Source: Neoscytalidium dimidiatum
Lineage: Eukaryota > Ascomycota > Dothideomycetes > Botryosphaeriales > Botryosphaeriaceae
Direction of reading: 5' to 3'
NCBI GenBank assembly: GCA_037367355.1
Contig: CM074706.1
Coordinates: forward strand, 806,001-870,000
DNA length: 64,000 nucleotides
This document shows positions 55,102 to 64,000 of this stretch, in pieces (position 1 is the stretch's first letter; each line of letters starts with the position of its first letter). Made by a program: the position numbers and the translations under genes. Under the pieces are notes generated by a model, which saw only the letters and a list, made by a program, of their open reading frames with translations, made no database searches and was not told the DNA's origin.

Positions 55102-57434
55102 GGTCAGGACTGGAATGGTTGCCTGTTTCTTCGGGGTCAAGAAGAGGGGGAATTGGCTTTGGGAGTGGGCTTTGGGATGGGGGGGGATGACCTGCCTGGT
55201 TGAGCCAGATGGTGGCGGCGACGGCTCTTGTGGGGCTTGAGGCCAGGAAAAAGCGCAACCCCATCTTTAAGCCGACAGTTCACGAGCTCGACGTGGATTT
55301 CTAAAGGGCTTGAAAGGGCGGATCGGGCAATGCTTCGTTCAGAGATTCTCGTCGATTTGCAATGGAACGCATGGGCTACCTATTGTCTTGGACACGGCTT
55401 CCGCACGAGAAGCACGGTAATTAAGTACGCATCAATTCTCTATCTAAAGAAATAGTACCATTTCCGGTGCAAAAATGGCACACATACAGATCTAAGAGAA
55501 TCGAATCTTGGAGCTAAACGTAGGTCCTCTGTGATGGTATCCGGAGAATGAGTGTGGACAAGTGCGAGAAGCCGGCTTGCTCGAAGCTGCGAGCTAATAA
55601 TCCGGCCCCGAAAGTACACTGGTGATATAATCTCTTATTTCCAGAATAGGATACTGTGAGGCGCGCCATAGGCGGGACCGGTGCCGTTGAAGTGGCCATT
55701 GAGAGACAAGTTCGAAGCCTCCGCTTACATGAGGCCGTAGCAATAGAAACCTCTTCACATGAAACGCGAATTCTGGTCTCCTACCTCATTCGCACAGGGT
55801 CCAGGAGCCACCGGTCGTCGTATTACCTAACGCGGGGTTGGCCGAAGGGTCAGAACTGTCACCCATGCCAGGAAAGATTGTCAGTGACGCAGCCGCACGC
55901 CATCATCCCGGCTGTATGTACTGTACAACCCGAGCTTAATCAAACTTGGCCACGCAATGGCATCCGAGCATCATCGATGTAGGACGCAGACACGTACATC
56001 TGCACGCTCGGCTCTCCCCCTCCCTTTTCGCCTAGCTCCTTTCCGCTTCGCTTACTTTCCGCTCGCTGTCTTCTGTTGATGAGAAAGGCCGAGACTGCCC
56101 AAAGTCCCGAGGGCAAGAAAGGTAAATCAGAGAAGGTTGCCCCAGGGAGAAGGTTCAGGAACGGAAGAGCCAACAACAAGCCAGACCCTAGAGAGATCGG
56201 CATACCCCTGTTTCCCCCACATGCGCAGCGTAGTGCATCCGCTTGCTCTAGTTCAGAATCTTGTCTCTCCGACACGGAAACCTTGGTGCTCTCTGGAGTA
56301 GGTAGGGCCCGCTCTCGCTGCCCAAAGGAAGCACGAGAAATAGCAAGTATGACAAAAGGAACTCATAAGCTTAACATTAACGCGCTGTCATTGGGGCGTG
56401 CCGACGGCAAGGAAAAAAAATAAAAGAAGTAGACGGGAAGCCTGAACAGATATAAATCGCTGACCACACCCCTGGCCGGAGGTTAGCTTGTGAAACGCGG
56501 ACGCCACACCCGCCCGATCGATTCGGAAAGCCGTGCGGCAGGGCAGCCTGGCTGTTCTCTGGTGCCTCATATGTATAACATTGTTCAGCTATAGGTAGGC
56601 ATCGGCCTACTCACATTCCCAGGATTCGGCCTGAAGGACCGGCGCGGCCACACTGCTGGGATGAAGGCTGCCGGTCTTGAAACAACGATTCCGAGCATGC
56701 ATTGCAGCGAAGGTTGACTGCATTAGCCGCGCCAATAGACCGAATCTTAATCGACGTTTGACGGGTAAAGCCGTGTGTGTGATGGCTCTTGTTGAAACGG
56801 GGCTATGGTGGTGAAATTCATGCAGTCGTGAATGAATGGCGCATGTTGGCGCTATTCATAGTGATGCAGGGAATCAAATGCGGAAATCCGAAGTAAGTTG
56901 TCGCCGTCATGGGACTCCTCTCAGCGACTCGTTTCATGTTGAAGTGTTATGCGCCGAGGAGGCCTAGCTTGAGCCACAATGGTTTCTCAGACGTAAAGAG
57001 AAGCGAACAGCGAGCCCCGAGGCAGACGATTGCGCAAGATACTTACCGCGGAGGTGTTGCTTCAATGTAAGCGTTGCGATACACGTGGGACATTTTGGTC
57101 TTGTGTGGTTCAGCCTGTTTCGATTACTCTGTAAGAGTGCATGCTTCTGCGGTTCTTCGCAGGCATGAAGCAACCTCGCGGACCATATTTCTAGATCCCT
57201 GAAGTTTACTAATGGCTTTCCTGGTGGTCTTCGGGAGCATGCGCGACTCATTCAGCACCCTTGTCAGGGCGTCGGGATCTTGCAACCGACTACCGGCGCT
57301 AGTCAATTTCCTCTTTGGGGATGATGATAGTGAAATGCAGGAGTAGGGAGTTGAACCACCAATCCAAACATGTATAGTACTTCAAAGCTATCCGAATGTG
57401 TGATCGACTCCCCACATTCGGTCATTGCGTTGGC
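55102..57434. other. 2.3 kb gene-poor region right of solo-LTR copy D
   Basis: Only short frames with no recognised products are present. The far right is the NTH1 3' UTR. The sequence is of mixed composition, and I see no further LTR copy or tRNA. Confidence 0.45.
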
Positions 57435-58907
57435 CTAGCGCCTCCTCGACGACCTTCTCGTCCTGGAGACGCCAATGTCCTCAATGTCCATGACGTTCGT
57501 CTCAGGCACATCTTCTGCTTTTACGTTCTGCTCCACCTTCACCTCCCGCATCACCTCTTGCTCGACTGACTCGCCGTCCACTTCCGCTTTGACAACAGCC
57601 CTCTCCTTCTTTACCGTCTTTCCCTTCTTCGCAACCACGGCGCCGGGGCATAAACCCTTCTCGGCAAGGGTGCATTCCCCGCACTTTCTGCCTACAGGTG
57701 CGCAGATAGTCTGGCCGAAACCGACGAGCAGGTGATTGATCGCATGCCACTTATCCTTCGGCAGCCACGCCTCTAGCGCCGCCCGCGTCTCCTCCGGGGT
57801 ACGCGTCTTGTGCCAGCCCCAGAGATTCGTGATCCGATGAACGTGAACATCTACGCCAATGCCCTCGTCGCGGCCCCAAGCCGCGCTCATGCACAGATAA
57901 GCCATCTTGGGGCCAACGCCGGGCAGTGAAACCAGCCCCTCGATCGTGTCTGGGATGTCGCCGTTGAACTTGTCGCGCAATATCTCCGCTGTTTGTTTGA
58001 TGTACTTGGTCTTGTTGTTGTGGAAGCCGACCTTCTCGATCAGCGAATTGAGTCGCGCCGGCTCGACCTCGAGCAGCGCGCGCAGGTTGAACCCGCCAGG
58101 CAGGTTGTCCTGCAGGTTCTTCATGGCCACGGCGGTGACGGTGTCCTTGGTCTGTGACGACAGCATTAACGCGACCAGCGTCTGCAGCCGCTGATCGAGT
58201 GGTGAATCCTTCCGGTCTGCGAGGCTCTCGCAGCCCATGGTGTCGACCGGGGCCACGACTCGAGAGCGCATCTCGGCGGTTAGGTTGTACATCTCTTCCC
58301 AATTGGGCGGCGGCTCGACTTTGACTGAGCCATCCGCGGCGACCGTCTTCTTTGCGGGGGCGCGGCGGGCCTTTTTCGCCGCGGTCGTGGTGTTGACGGA
58401 CCCATCCTGCGCATGAATGCGGGCGGCGGCGGGAGGTTTACGCGGCTGTGATAGTGATGATGATGCGCGCGTGGGCGTAGTATCGGAGGCAGCAGCGGTG
58501 AGAGCGGTTTCAGAAGCTGCCGCTGTGCCGCTCCGCTTGCGCTTGCGCGTCGATGCGGACGGCACCGAGGAGGAGGATGAGCCCGCGGCCATTACTCCGG
58601 CCGCCTTTTGACCGCGAGATGGGTGTGTAGATTCTCCGTCGGACGAAGGCACGGAGGACAGTTCTGATGGGGAAGACCCGCGGCCGCGGGCGCGGTCACC
58701 GTCGTCGGCGTCGCCGCTGCGGTGCGGTGGTTTGATCGGCGGGCCGTTGGCGGCGTGCTGGTCCTGACCGGGCGCGGTCAGGGCAGCGGCTGAAACCGTC
58801 CGCGTTTGAGCGACATCGTGTTGTGCTGGAATTCTCCGCGAGGACGAGGGCGACCTCAATGCGCGCACGACGGCGTTAGTCTCGCGGGCGATACGGGAGG
58901 TGCGCAT
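57435..58907 (-). CDS. nth1: Endonuclease III-type DNA glycosylase/AP lyase (NTH1/Ntg)
   Basis: Intronless, 490 aa from ATG 58907; the frame is open further upstream only with non-ATG codons. The first 30 residues ([20 protein letters not shown]) are basic, Ser/Arg-rich and lack acids early, fitting a mitochondrial presequence. A 200-residue low-complexity linker has KRKR-type basic clusters that may direct nuclear import. The catalytic domain (about residues 205-430) shows [20 protein letters not shown], the helix-hairpin-helix [11 protein letters not shown] with the catalytic Lys, and [15 protein letters not shown] with the catalytic Asp. The [4Fe-4S] ligands are [19 protein letters not shown] (spacing x6, x2, x7), where bacterial Nth has x5 in the last gap. 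The enzyme removes oxidised pyrimidines in base-excision repair. The acidic/basic tail is fungal-specific. Length exceeds the usual 350-450 aa because of the linker. Confidence 0.94.
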   Translation of the reverse strand: MRTSRIARETNAVVRALRSPSSSRRIPAQHDVAQTRTVSAAALTAPGQDQHAANGPPIKPPHRSGDADDGDRARGRGSSPSELSSVPSSDGESTHPSRGQKAAGVMAAGSSSSSVPSASTRKRKRSGTAAASETALTAAASDTTPTRASSSLSQPRKPPAAARIHAQDGSVNTTTAAKKARRAPAKKTVAADGSVKVEPPPNWEEMYNLTAEMRSRVVAPVDTMGCESLADRKDSPLDQRLQTLVALMLSSQTKDTVTAVAMKNLQDNLPGGFNLRALLEVEPARLNSLIEKVGFHNNKTKYIKQTAEILRDKFNGDIPDTIEGLVSLPGVGPKMAYLCMSAAWGRDEGIGVDVHVHRITNLWGWHKTRTPEETRAALEAWLPKDKWHAINHLLVGFGQTICAPVGRKCGECTLAEKGLCPGAVVAKKGKTVKKERAVVKAEVDGESVEQEVMREVKVEQNVKAEDVPETNVMDIEDIGVSRTRRSSRRR

Positions 58908-59285
58908 GTTGTTTAGCGGTGCGAATTGGTAATGGACGAGGTGTGGCCGGGTGGCGGACTTCGTGGTGGCAGTCGCGGGCGTGTCTGACAATTGCGCGCT
59001 GCTGACAGGCCAGCGGCACCCAGGGTGCCAGGGTCGCGCCCACGCGACAGGGGCAGCAGCTGGAGCTCTCTGGCTCTGGTGCCTGGGCGTGACGCAATGA
59101 GCGCGCTGCGGCCGCGCGCGGTCAGCTGCTAGCGTGCTGCTGCGAGCAATTCATCCCACCAACCCCGCGTCGTCCACCGAGCGTCTCCCAGCTCAGCATC
59201 TCCGGCACACGACCCGTACGTACCGTTCTTCCAGAAGCTCGCGCGGACTCAGCACCGCAACGCACACGCCTCATCGCTGCCAGAA
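58908..59285. promoter_or_regulatory. Shared divergent promoter of NTH1 and the SMUBP2-like helicase
   Basis: Just 378 bp separates the two start codons, so the genes must share regulatory sequence. The region is GC-rich on the NTH1 side and C/A-rich on the helicase side. No specific damage-response element is claimed. Confidence 0.5.
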
Positions 59286-61648
59286 ATGCCGCCCCAGACC
59301 GACATTCCTACCTTTGCGGCCACTCAGCTGTCCCTGCTCGACGCAGAGCTGCAGGCCGAACTGGCCGAAACCTCGCTGCTTCTGTCCGCGCACCCACCCC
59401 AGACCCTCCAGCGTGCGGGCCTTGCGATCCTCAACCTGCACATCTCCTCCCAGCGCACAGGGCTGGGCGGCAAGACGGTGGTCGAGCTCGAGCTGGACCC
59501 TGCGGTGAAGGGCGCGGGCGCCGAGCTGCCGGAACACGGGATCCGCACCGGCGACATCGTTGGCGTGCAGGAGCAGCCTGCTGGCAGCGCGAAGAAGAAG
59601 GAGAAGGCGGATCTGAAGAAGAGCGGCGTGGAGGGCGTGGTGCTGAGGGTCAGCGCGACCACGGTGGCCGTGGCGCTGGATAAGGAGGACGTCGATGTGC
59701 CGCAGGGGAAGTTATGGCTGTGCGTTTCCCACGCGACGCAGGAGCTATGGGCAGGATTTTGTGCTGATTGTACATTAGAGTCAAACTTGCCAATGATGTC
59801 ACGTACAAGAGGTGTGTTTCGCACCGCTGTGATAGGAGCCGCTTATATTCTAACGGTGGGGAAGGATGACACAGACCATGACCCGGTTGCAGAAGTTCAC
59901 GGACTCGGAATACACGCCCTTCATCCGCGCCCTCTTCGGCCTGTCGTCCCTGTCGCCTCTGCCGAGGGACTTCTCGGAAGTTGGCCTCGACAAGCTTCAA
60001 TGGATCGACCCGAACCTCAACGACTCCCAGAAGGAGGCAATCCGCTTCGCCATGGCCTCCAGGGAGGTTGCGCTGATCCATGGTCCGCCAGGCACTGGCA
60101 AAACGCATACCCTCGTTGAACTGATCCTCCAGTTCCTCAAACAGGACCTGCGCCTCCTAGTGTGCGGTCCTTCTAACATTTCCGTTGACAACATCGTGGA
60201 GAGGCTTGCACCTCACAAAGTCCCCATTATTCGGCTCGGGCACCCTGCTCGGTTGCTGCCGTCGGTGGTCAATCACTCCCTCGATGTGCTCACGAGAACG
60301 TCGGATGCAGCGGCGATTGTGCAGGACATTAGAAAGGAGATGGACGCGAAGCAGGCGAGTATAAGGAAGACGCGGAACGGTCGGGAACGAAAGGCAATCT
60401 ACGGCGAGATGAGAGAATTACGGAAAGACTACCGCGAGCGCGAACGCAGGTGCGTGGACCAGCTGATCAAGGGCAGCAAGGTGGTCCTCGCAACGCTGCA
60501 CGGGGCTGGAGGCTACCATCTCCAAGACCAGCAGTTCGACGTGGTGATCATTGACGAAGCCAGCCAAGCGCTGGAAGCACAGTGCTGGGTGCCATTGCTG
60601 TCAGCAAAGAAGGTAGTGCTGGCCGGCGATCACTTGCAGTTACCACCGACGATCAAGTCGTTGAACAGCAAACCACAAAAGGAGACCAAGACAAGCGACA
60701 AGAAGGGACAAAAGGAGGTCAAGGGTGCTACGCTGGAGCAGACGCTCTTCGATCGGCTGCTGGCCTTGCATGGGCCATCGATAAAGCGGATGCTCACGAC
60801 GCAGTATCGGATGCACGAGAAGATCATGGCTTTCCCGTCGCAAGAGCTGTACGAATCCAAGCTCGTGGCAGCAGAGTCGGTCAAAGCGCGCCTCCTGGCA
60901 GATCTGCCCTACGAGGTTCAGGAGACGGAGGACACGCAGGAGCCCGTGGTGTTCTGGGACACGCAGGGTGGCGACTTTCCCGAGAAGAGCGAGGACGAGG
61001 ACTCGGGCAAGAAGTCGTCGCTGTTGGGCGACAGCAAGAGCAACGAGATGGAGGCGGCACTGGTCCGGTTGCACGTAGGGAAGCTCGTCGAGGCGGGCGT
61101 GAGACCAGCGGACATTGCGGTCGTGACACCGTACAATGCGCAGCTGGCGGTGCTGTCTCAACTGCTGAAGGAGCAGTTCCCGGGCATCGAGCTGGGCAGT
61201 GTGGACGGGTTCCAGGGCCGCGAGAAGGAGGCGGTGATAGTCAGCCTAGTGCGCAGCAACGCGGAGCACGAGGTCGGGTTCCTGGGCGAAAAGAGGCGGC
61301 TCAATGGTAAGGCTCGCGTCGCGTTCCAGAAGATGGCGATCGTGGCAAGCTGAAACAGTTGCACGGTGCCGAGCTCTGGACATGCGCTGACGCGAAATAG
61401 TGGCCATGACTCGCCCGAAGCGGCACCTATGCGTGATCGGAGACTCGGAGACGGTCGGTCGGTAAGCGTGCCCGCCGCTCCTTGCATGGCCAATACCTGC
61501 GCTGGCGGGCGGACAGAGAGACAGCAGAGACAGACAGACAGCTGACACTGACAGGAACAGGGGCAGCAAGTTCCTCAAGCGGTGGATGGACTTCCTGCAG
61601 GAGCATGCGGACCTGCGATACCCGGATGCCGCGGAGCTGTACGGATGA
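59286..61648 (+). CDS. hcs1: SMUBP2/IGHMBP2 (Hcs1)-type superfamily 1 helicase
   Basis: Five exons: 59286-59719, 59779-59811 (33 nt), 59865-61306, 61401-61461 and 61561-61648, giving 685 aa. The 33-nt exon encodes VKLANDVTYK, part of the conserved segment leading into RMTQTMTRLQKF. Upf1-like SF1B motifs follow in order: I GPPGTGKTHT (about residue 250), Ia VCGPSNISVDN, II DEAS, III GDHLQLPPT, IV QYRMHEKI, V SVDGFQGREKEAVIVSLVRSN, and VI VAMTRPKRHLCVIGD split over exons 3 and 4. It would be an ATP-dependent 5'-3' helicase on DNA/RNA. It ends after the helicase core, without the R3H and AN1 domains of animal IGHMBP2, as in yeast Hcs1, which associates with DNA polymerase alpha. Exon sum is a multiple of three. 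Confidence 0.94.
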
Positions 61649-62150
61649 GCGCTGGGATGGGCGGGGAAGCGCTGGCGGGCGCGGGCGCGCACGCGGTGCA
61701 GGCGCTCTGCTGGGACGGCTAGTGGCCCAGAGGCCCAGATGCAGAGGGCTAATAGAGCGCGGTAGTGGGCAGTGGTGGGCAGCGGAGGGCGGCGCACAGG
61801 CTGGAAGCGCGCGATGGCTGCAGCGTCCCCCGCTGCTAATTTCAGGGACGTGGGATGGGATTGGTGCTTGCGCAAGCGGACCCGGAAGCGGCAGGCTGGC
61901 AGGGCGCTTCTGATTAGAACAGAGCCGACAGTTCTGGAACGGCAGTGCGGCGCGAGCAAAAGTTGCGCATTTTGACGTGGCAGGCCGGCAGCCAGCAGCG
62001 GCGCAGACGAGCGGCGCGCAGCTGCAGGAGCGTGCAGGCATGAAGTAGGCAGGTACCTGGGCGCTGTGCAGAGAGCAGAGCGCAGAGAGCATTGGCGGCG
62101 GAGCGACGGGGTGCCTGGCGGCCGGCACCTCGCAAGGCAGGCCAAGGGCC

Positions 62151-62227
62151 AGTGCCAGTGCCAGTGCCAGTGCCAGTGCCAGTGCCAGCGCCGGCGCCAG
62201 GCACCTCGCGCACCTCGCGCACCTCGC
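62151..62227. repeat. Hexamer and nonamer tandem repeats
   Basis: Six exact AGTGCC units occupy 62151-62186, followed by the variant AGCGCC. Three exact GCACCTCGC units lie at 62201-62227. Both are short simple-sequence arrays likely to vary in length between strains. Confidence 0.9.
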
Positions 62228-62963
62228 ACCCTCGTTCCCAGCGCCGGCCGTCCAGAAACAGCGTGGCCCATGCCCGGGCGCGCCCCGACGGCGTGGATGT
62301 TCTGCATATTGCTATGCACAATACGGCCTCACTCCCGCCCTGAAACGGCTTTGCCCCTCTTGCCTGAATCGACGGCCACGGGCCAAGCCGCCAGGCTCGC
62401 GCTCGCCAACGGCAGACGGCCCCCTACCTGGCCGCCGCCGCCGCCGCTGTCGTGGTCCTGGTCCTGGCCCTGTGGCCCTGGCCCTACACGTACCGGTCCC
62501 TCCATCGTCCATCTCCACGCGTGGAGCGGCCCGGCCTACCAAGCACCGTGTCAGTCTCGTGCCCCTGCTCCCGACTGCCATGCGCCCGCCTGATACTTAA
62601 GACTCTTGCGCCATCCAGGCACCCGTCCCGCGCCCGCCCTCTCTATCCTCTTGTTCTCTTCGCCGCCGCCGCAACCGCCGCCGCCATCAAGCCCTCCAGC
62701 CGCTGGCCAGTCGCTCGTTTGCCCGTTTGCTCTTCGCTTCCCCGCCGGCCTCTATCCCCGGCCACCACCGCCGCCCGTCGCCGTTTGCCGCGCGTGCTGT
62801 GTGCGAACCACCGCCCTTCATATTGCCTGCACTGCGCCCTCCAAAGCCGCCTGGAGTGTCACAGCGTGGAGGACGATGGGCTGCGCATGCGTTTCGCGTT
62901 TCGCCCACGCCGCGCAGTAACTGCATGACGAGATTGCGCTCTGCCGCGACCCGCAAGCCGCAT

Positions 62964-63006
62964 TGAGCATTGAGCTCTGAGCTCTGAGCTCTGAGCACCG
63001 AGCACC
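62964..63006. repeat. Short repeat in a 5' leader
   Basis: ATTGAGC is repeated, then TGAGCTC occurs three times in a row, then GAGCACC twice, ending 11 bp before the ATG at 63018. It would fall in the mRNA leader and could form hairpins through GAGCTC palindromes. Confidence 0.8.
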
Positions 63007-63017
63007 GTCCCGCCGCT

Positions 63018-64000
63018 ATGGCTCAAGCTGCGCCTCCGTCTGCCCCGACATCACAGGACCAACCCCAACCCGCCGATCGCCCCAGCTGGAAGTCTGAAGC
63101 AATTCGCCGCGGAAACTTGCGAATAACCGGTCCTTCGCCCGCCGACCTCCCGCCCGTCGACGCCATCGAGGAAGACAAGCCCCTGTCGCCCAAACGCTTC
63201 ACCGATTCGCACGCCTTGGACCTGCAGGACGCCCCCTCCCCCAGCCGCCGCCGCCTGCTGCACAAGGCAAGCCTCGACATCGGCCACAGGATGGGCGTGG
63301 CCAGCGTGCTGCCGGGCCACAAGCGCGCCTCGACCGAGATCCAGGAGACCATCATGCAGTCCAGCTTCTCTGCCGAGCCCGCCTATGGCGCCTCTTCTGC
63401 TGCCGCCACGCCCACCACCGTCGGCCGTCCGAGCAAGCGCCAGAAGCGCGGTTCTCTGAGCGCCGCCTTCAAGAAGATCTTCGGCAGCAGAAGGCGCCAT
63501 GACCGGGAGAGGAGCCGCACTGCATCGCCGCCGAGGCATGCCTATCACAACAGCGTAAATCCAACTCAACTGCCATTGGCCCTCGTGGTGATGCTGACCG
63601 TGCCCAGGAACCGCTTGTCAGGCGAGCTTCGCCGCCCAGGACTTTCACCACAGAGCCGCCGCGCGCTGGAACTTCTGATTCTGACAACATGCCCTCTTTC
63701 ACCGAAAACCTCGGTCGCGGGACGCCGAATCAACTTCCTTTCCCCATGAATGTCAATGCTCCTCAGGAAGAAAGCAGCGATAACGGTTATCTTTCATTCA
63801 ACCCGACACCTCCCATTCACCGCCGACGAGCTACCCTGCCCAGCGTGGTGTTCAATTCCGTCGAGGCATCTACCCTCTCTGCCATTTGGAGCGAGAACGC
63901 GAGCAAGCATGAAGATCAACGCAGCGTGCAAGATGAGATCGGCATTGCTGTCTCTGGCCCGCAACACCGCCAAAGCTTTAGCTCCCAGGGACCGAAGAGA
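63018..64000 (+). CDS. Unidentified Ser/Pro/Arg-rich protein, 5' part (runs off the window)
   Basis: Exon 1 is 63018-63554 and exon 2 starts at 63608 and is open to the window end, so at least 310 codons are present. A 53-nt intron (GTAAAT...TGACCGTGCCCAG) is needed because the frame changes there; splicing gives HNS followed by EPLVRRASPPRTF in phase. The protein is polar and disordered-looking. It has SKRQKRGSLSAAFKKIFGSRRRHDRERSR, a basic amphipathic stretch that could bind membranes or act as a nuclear localisation signal, and a later PPIHRRRATLPSVVF motif resembling a phospho-site/14-3-3-type cluster. I do not recognise the family from this portion; a catalytic domain may lie beyond the window. 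Confidence 0.7.

Larger units (their letters stand above)
61649..63017. other. 1.37 kb GC-rich intergenic region
   Basis: It contains two tandem repeats at 62151-62227 and a repetitive 5' leader at 62964-63006. Sequence at 62580-62930 is strongly C-rich on the plus strand and gives long false frames. The right part should be the promoter and leader of the gene starting at 63018. Confidence 0.45.

Noticed and set aside
57320..57365. tRNA-like T-arm sequence (GAGTTGAACCACCAATCC)
   Set aside because: No matching acceptor stem, D-arm or anticodon arm could be placed on either strand.

Overview
The window is nuclear DNA of a filamentous ascomycete (Pezizomycotina, perhaps Dothideomycetes; the class is a guess). 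The evidence is genes split by introns of about 45-70 bp with GT...AG ends and CTGAC/CTAAC-like branch sites, eukaryotic housekeeping proteins, a fungal GPI-anchored Ser/Thr-rich protein, DUF3433 and DUF1749 proteins, and small solo-LTR-like elements. There is no operon organisation, no rRNA and no complete tRNA that I can see.

Layout. 1-1.06 kb: a nest of short solo-LTR-like repeats around a degraded minus-strand reading frame. 2.5-4.7 kb: secreted M28/PSMA-like peptidase (-). 5.8-7.3 kb: DUF676-type lipase/esterase in five exons (-). 8.6-9.4 kb: GPI-anchored cell-surface protein (+). 10.1-13.5 kb: two spliceosomal genes in tandem, PPIL2/Cyp8 and MFAP1 (+). 14.0-15.0 kb: PQ-loop membrane protein with an 18-nt microexon (+). 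15.3-17.9 kb: ribosome-biogenesis methyltransferase SPB1 (-), divergent from a YML020W-like alpha/beta-hydrolase protein at 18.3-21.0 kb (+). 21.5-22.1 kb: RPA subunit 3 (-), divergent from a GTPBP1/2-type GTPase at 22.6-24.7 kb (+). 25.2-26.7 kb: coiled-coil protein with a C-terminal Zn2Cys6-like cluster (+). 28.7-29.0 kb: PMP3 (+). 29.0-33.6 kb: a 4.6 kb stretch with no gene I can defend. 33.6-35.0 kb: CNOT11-like CCR4-NOT subunit (+). 35.5-36.7 kb: AKR7-type aldo/keto reductase (-), divergent from a YML018C/SLC35F-type transporter at 37.3-39.2 kb (+).

40.9-52.9 kb holds membrane and metabolic genes: a 1295-aa DUF3433 protein (+), an MFS sugar transporter (-) that carries an apparent 1-nt frameshift, a PhyH-type dioxygenase (+), a DUF1749/SidJ-like hydrolase (-) and an Mtr-like amino-acid permease (-). 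Parts of these genes are strikingly GC-rich. 52.9-57.4 kb is gene-poor and contains a fourth solo-LTR-like copy with a perfect 5-bp target duplication. 57.4-61.6 kb: endonuclease III (-) and an SMUBP2/Hcs1-type helicase (+) share one short divergent promoter. 63.0 kb to the end: the 5' part of an unidentified, low-complexity protein gene (+).

Functionally this is mostly a housekeeping segment: splicing (PPIL2, MFAP1), rRNA maturation (SPB1), mRNA turnover (CNOT11), DNA replication and repair (RPA3, NTH1, SMUBP2) and membrane physiology (PMP3, transporters). I found no biosynthetic gene cluster, CRISPR array or obvious novel multi-gene system. The most unusual items are the nested short solo LTRs with intact target duplications, the frameshifted sugar transporter with a 12-nt microexon, the repeated use of GTGCG 5' splice sites, and the CNOT11 and C-terminal zinc-cluster genes. 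All exon boundaries were inferred by eye from frame, splice consensus and family conservation.
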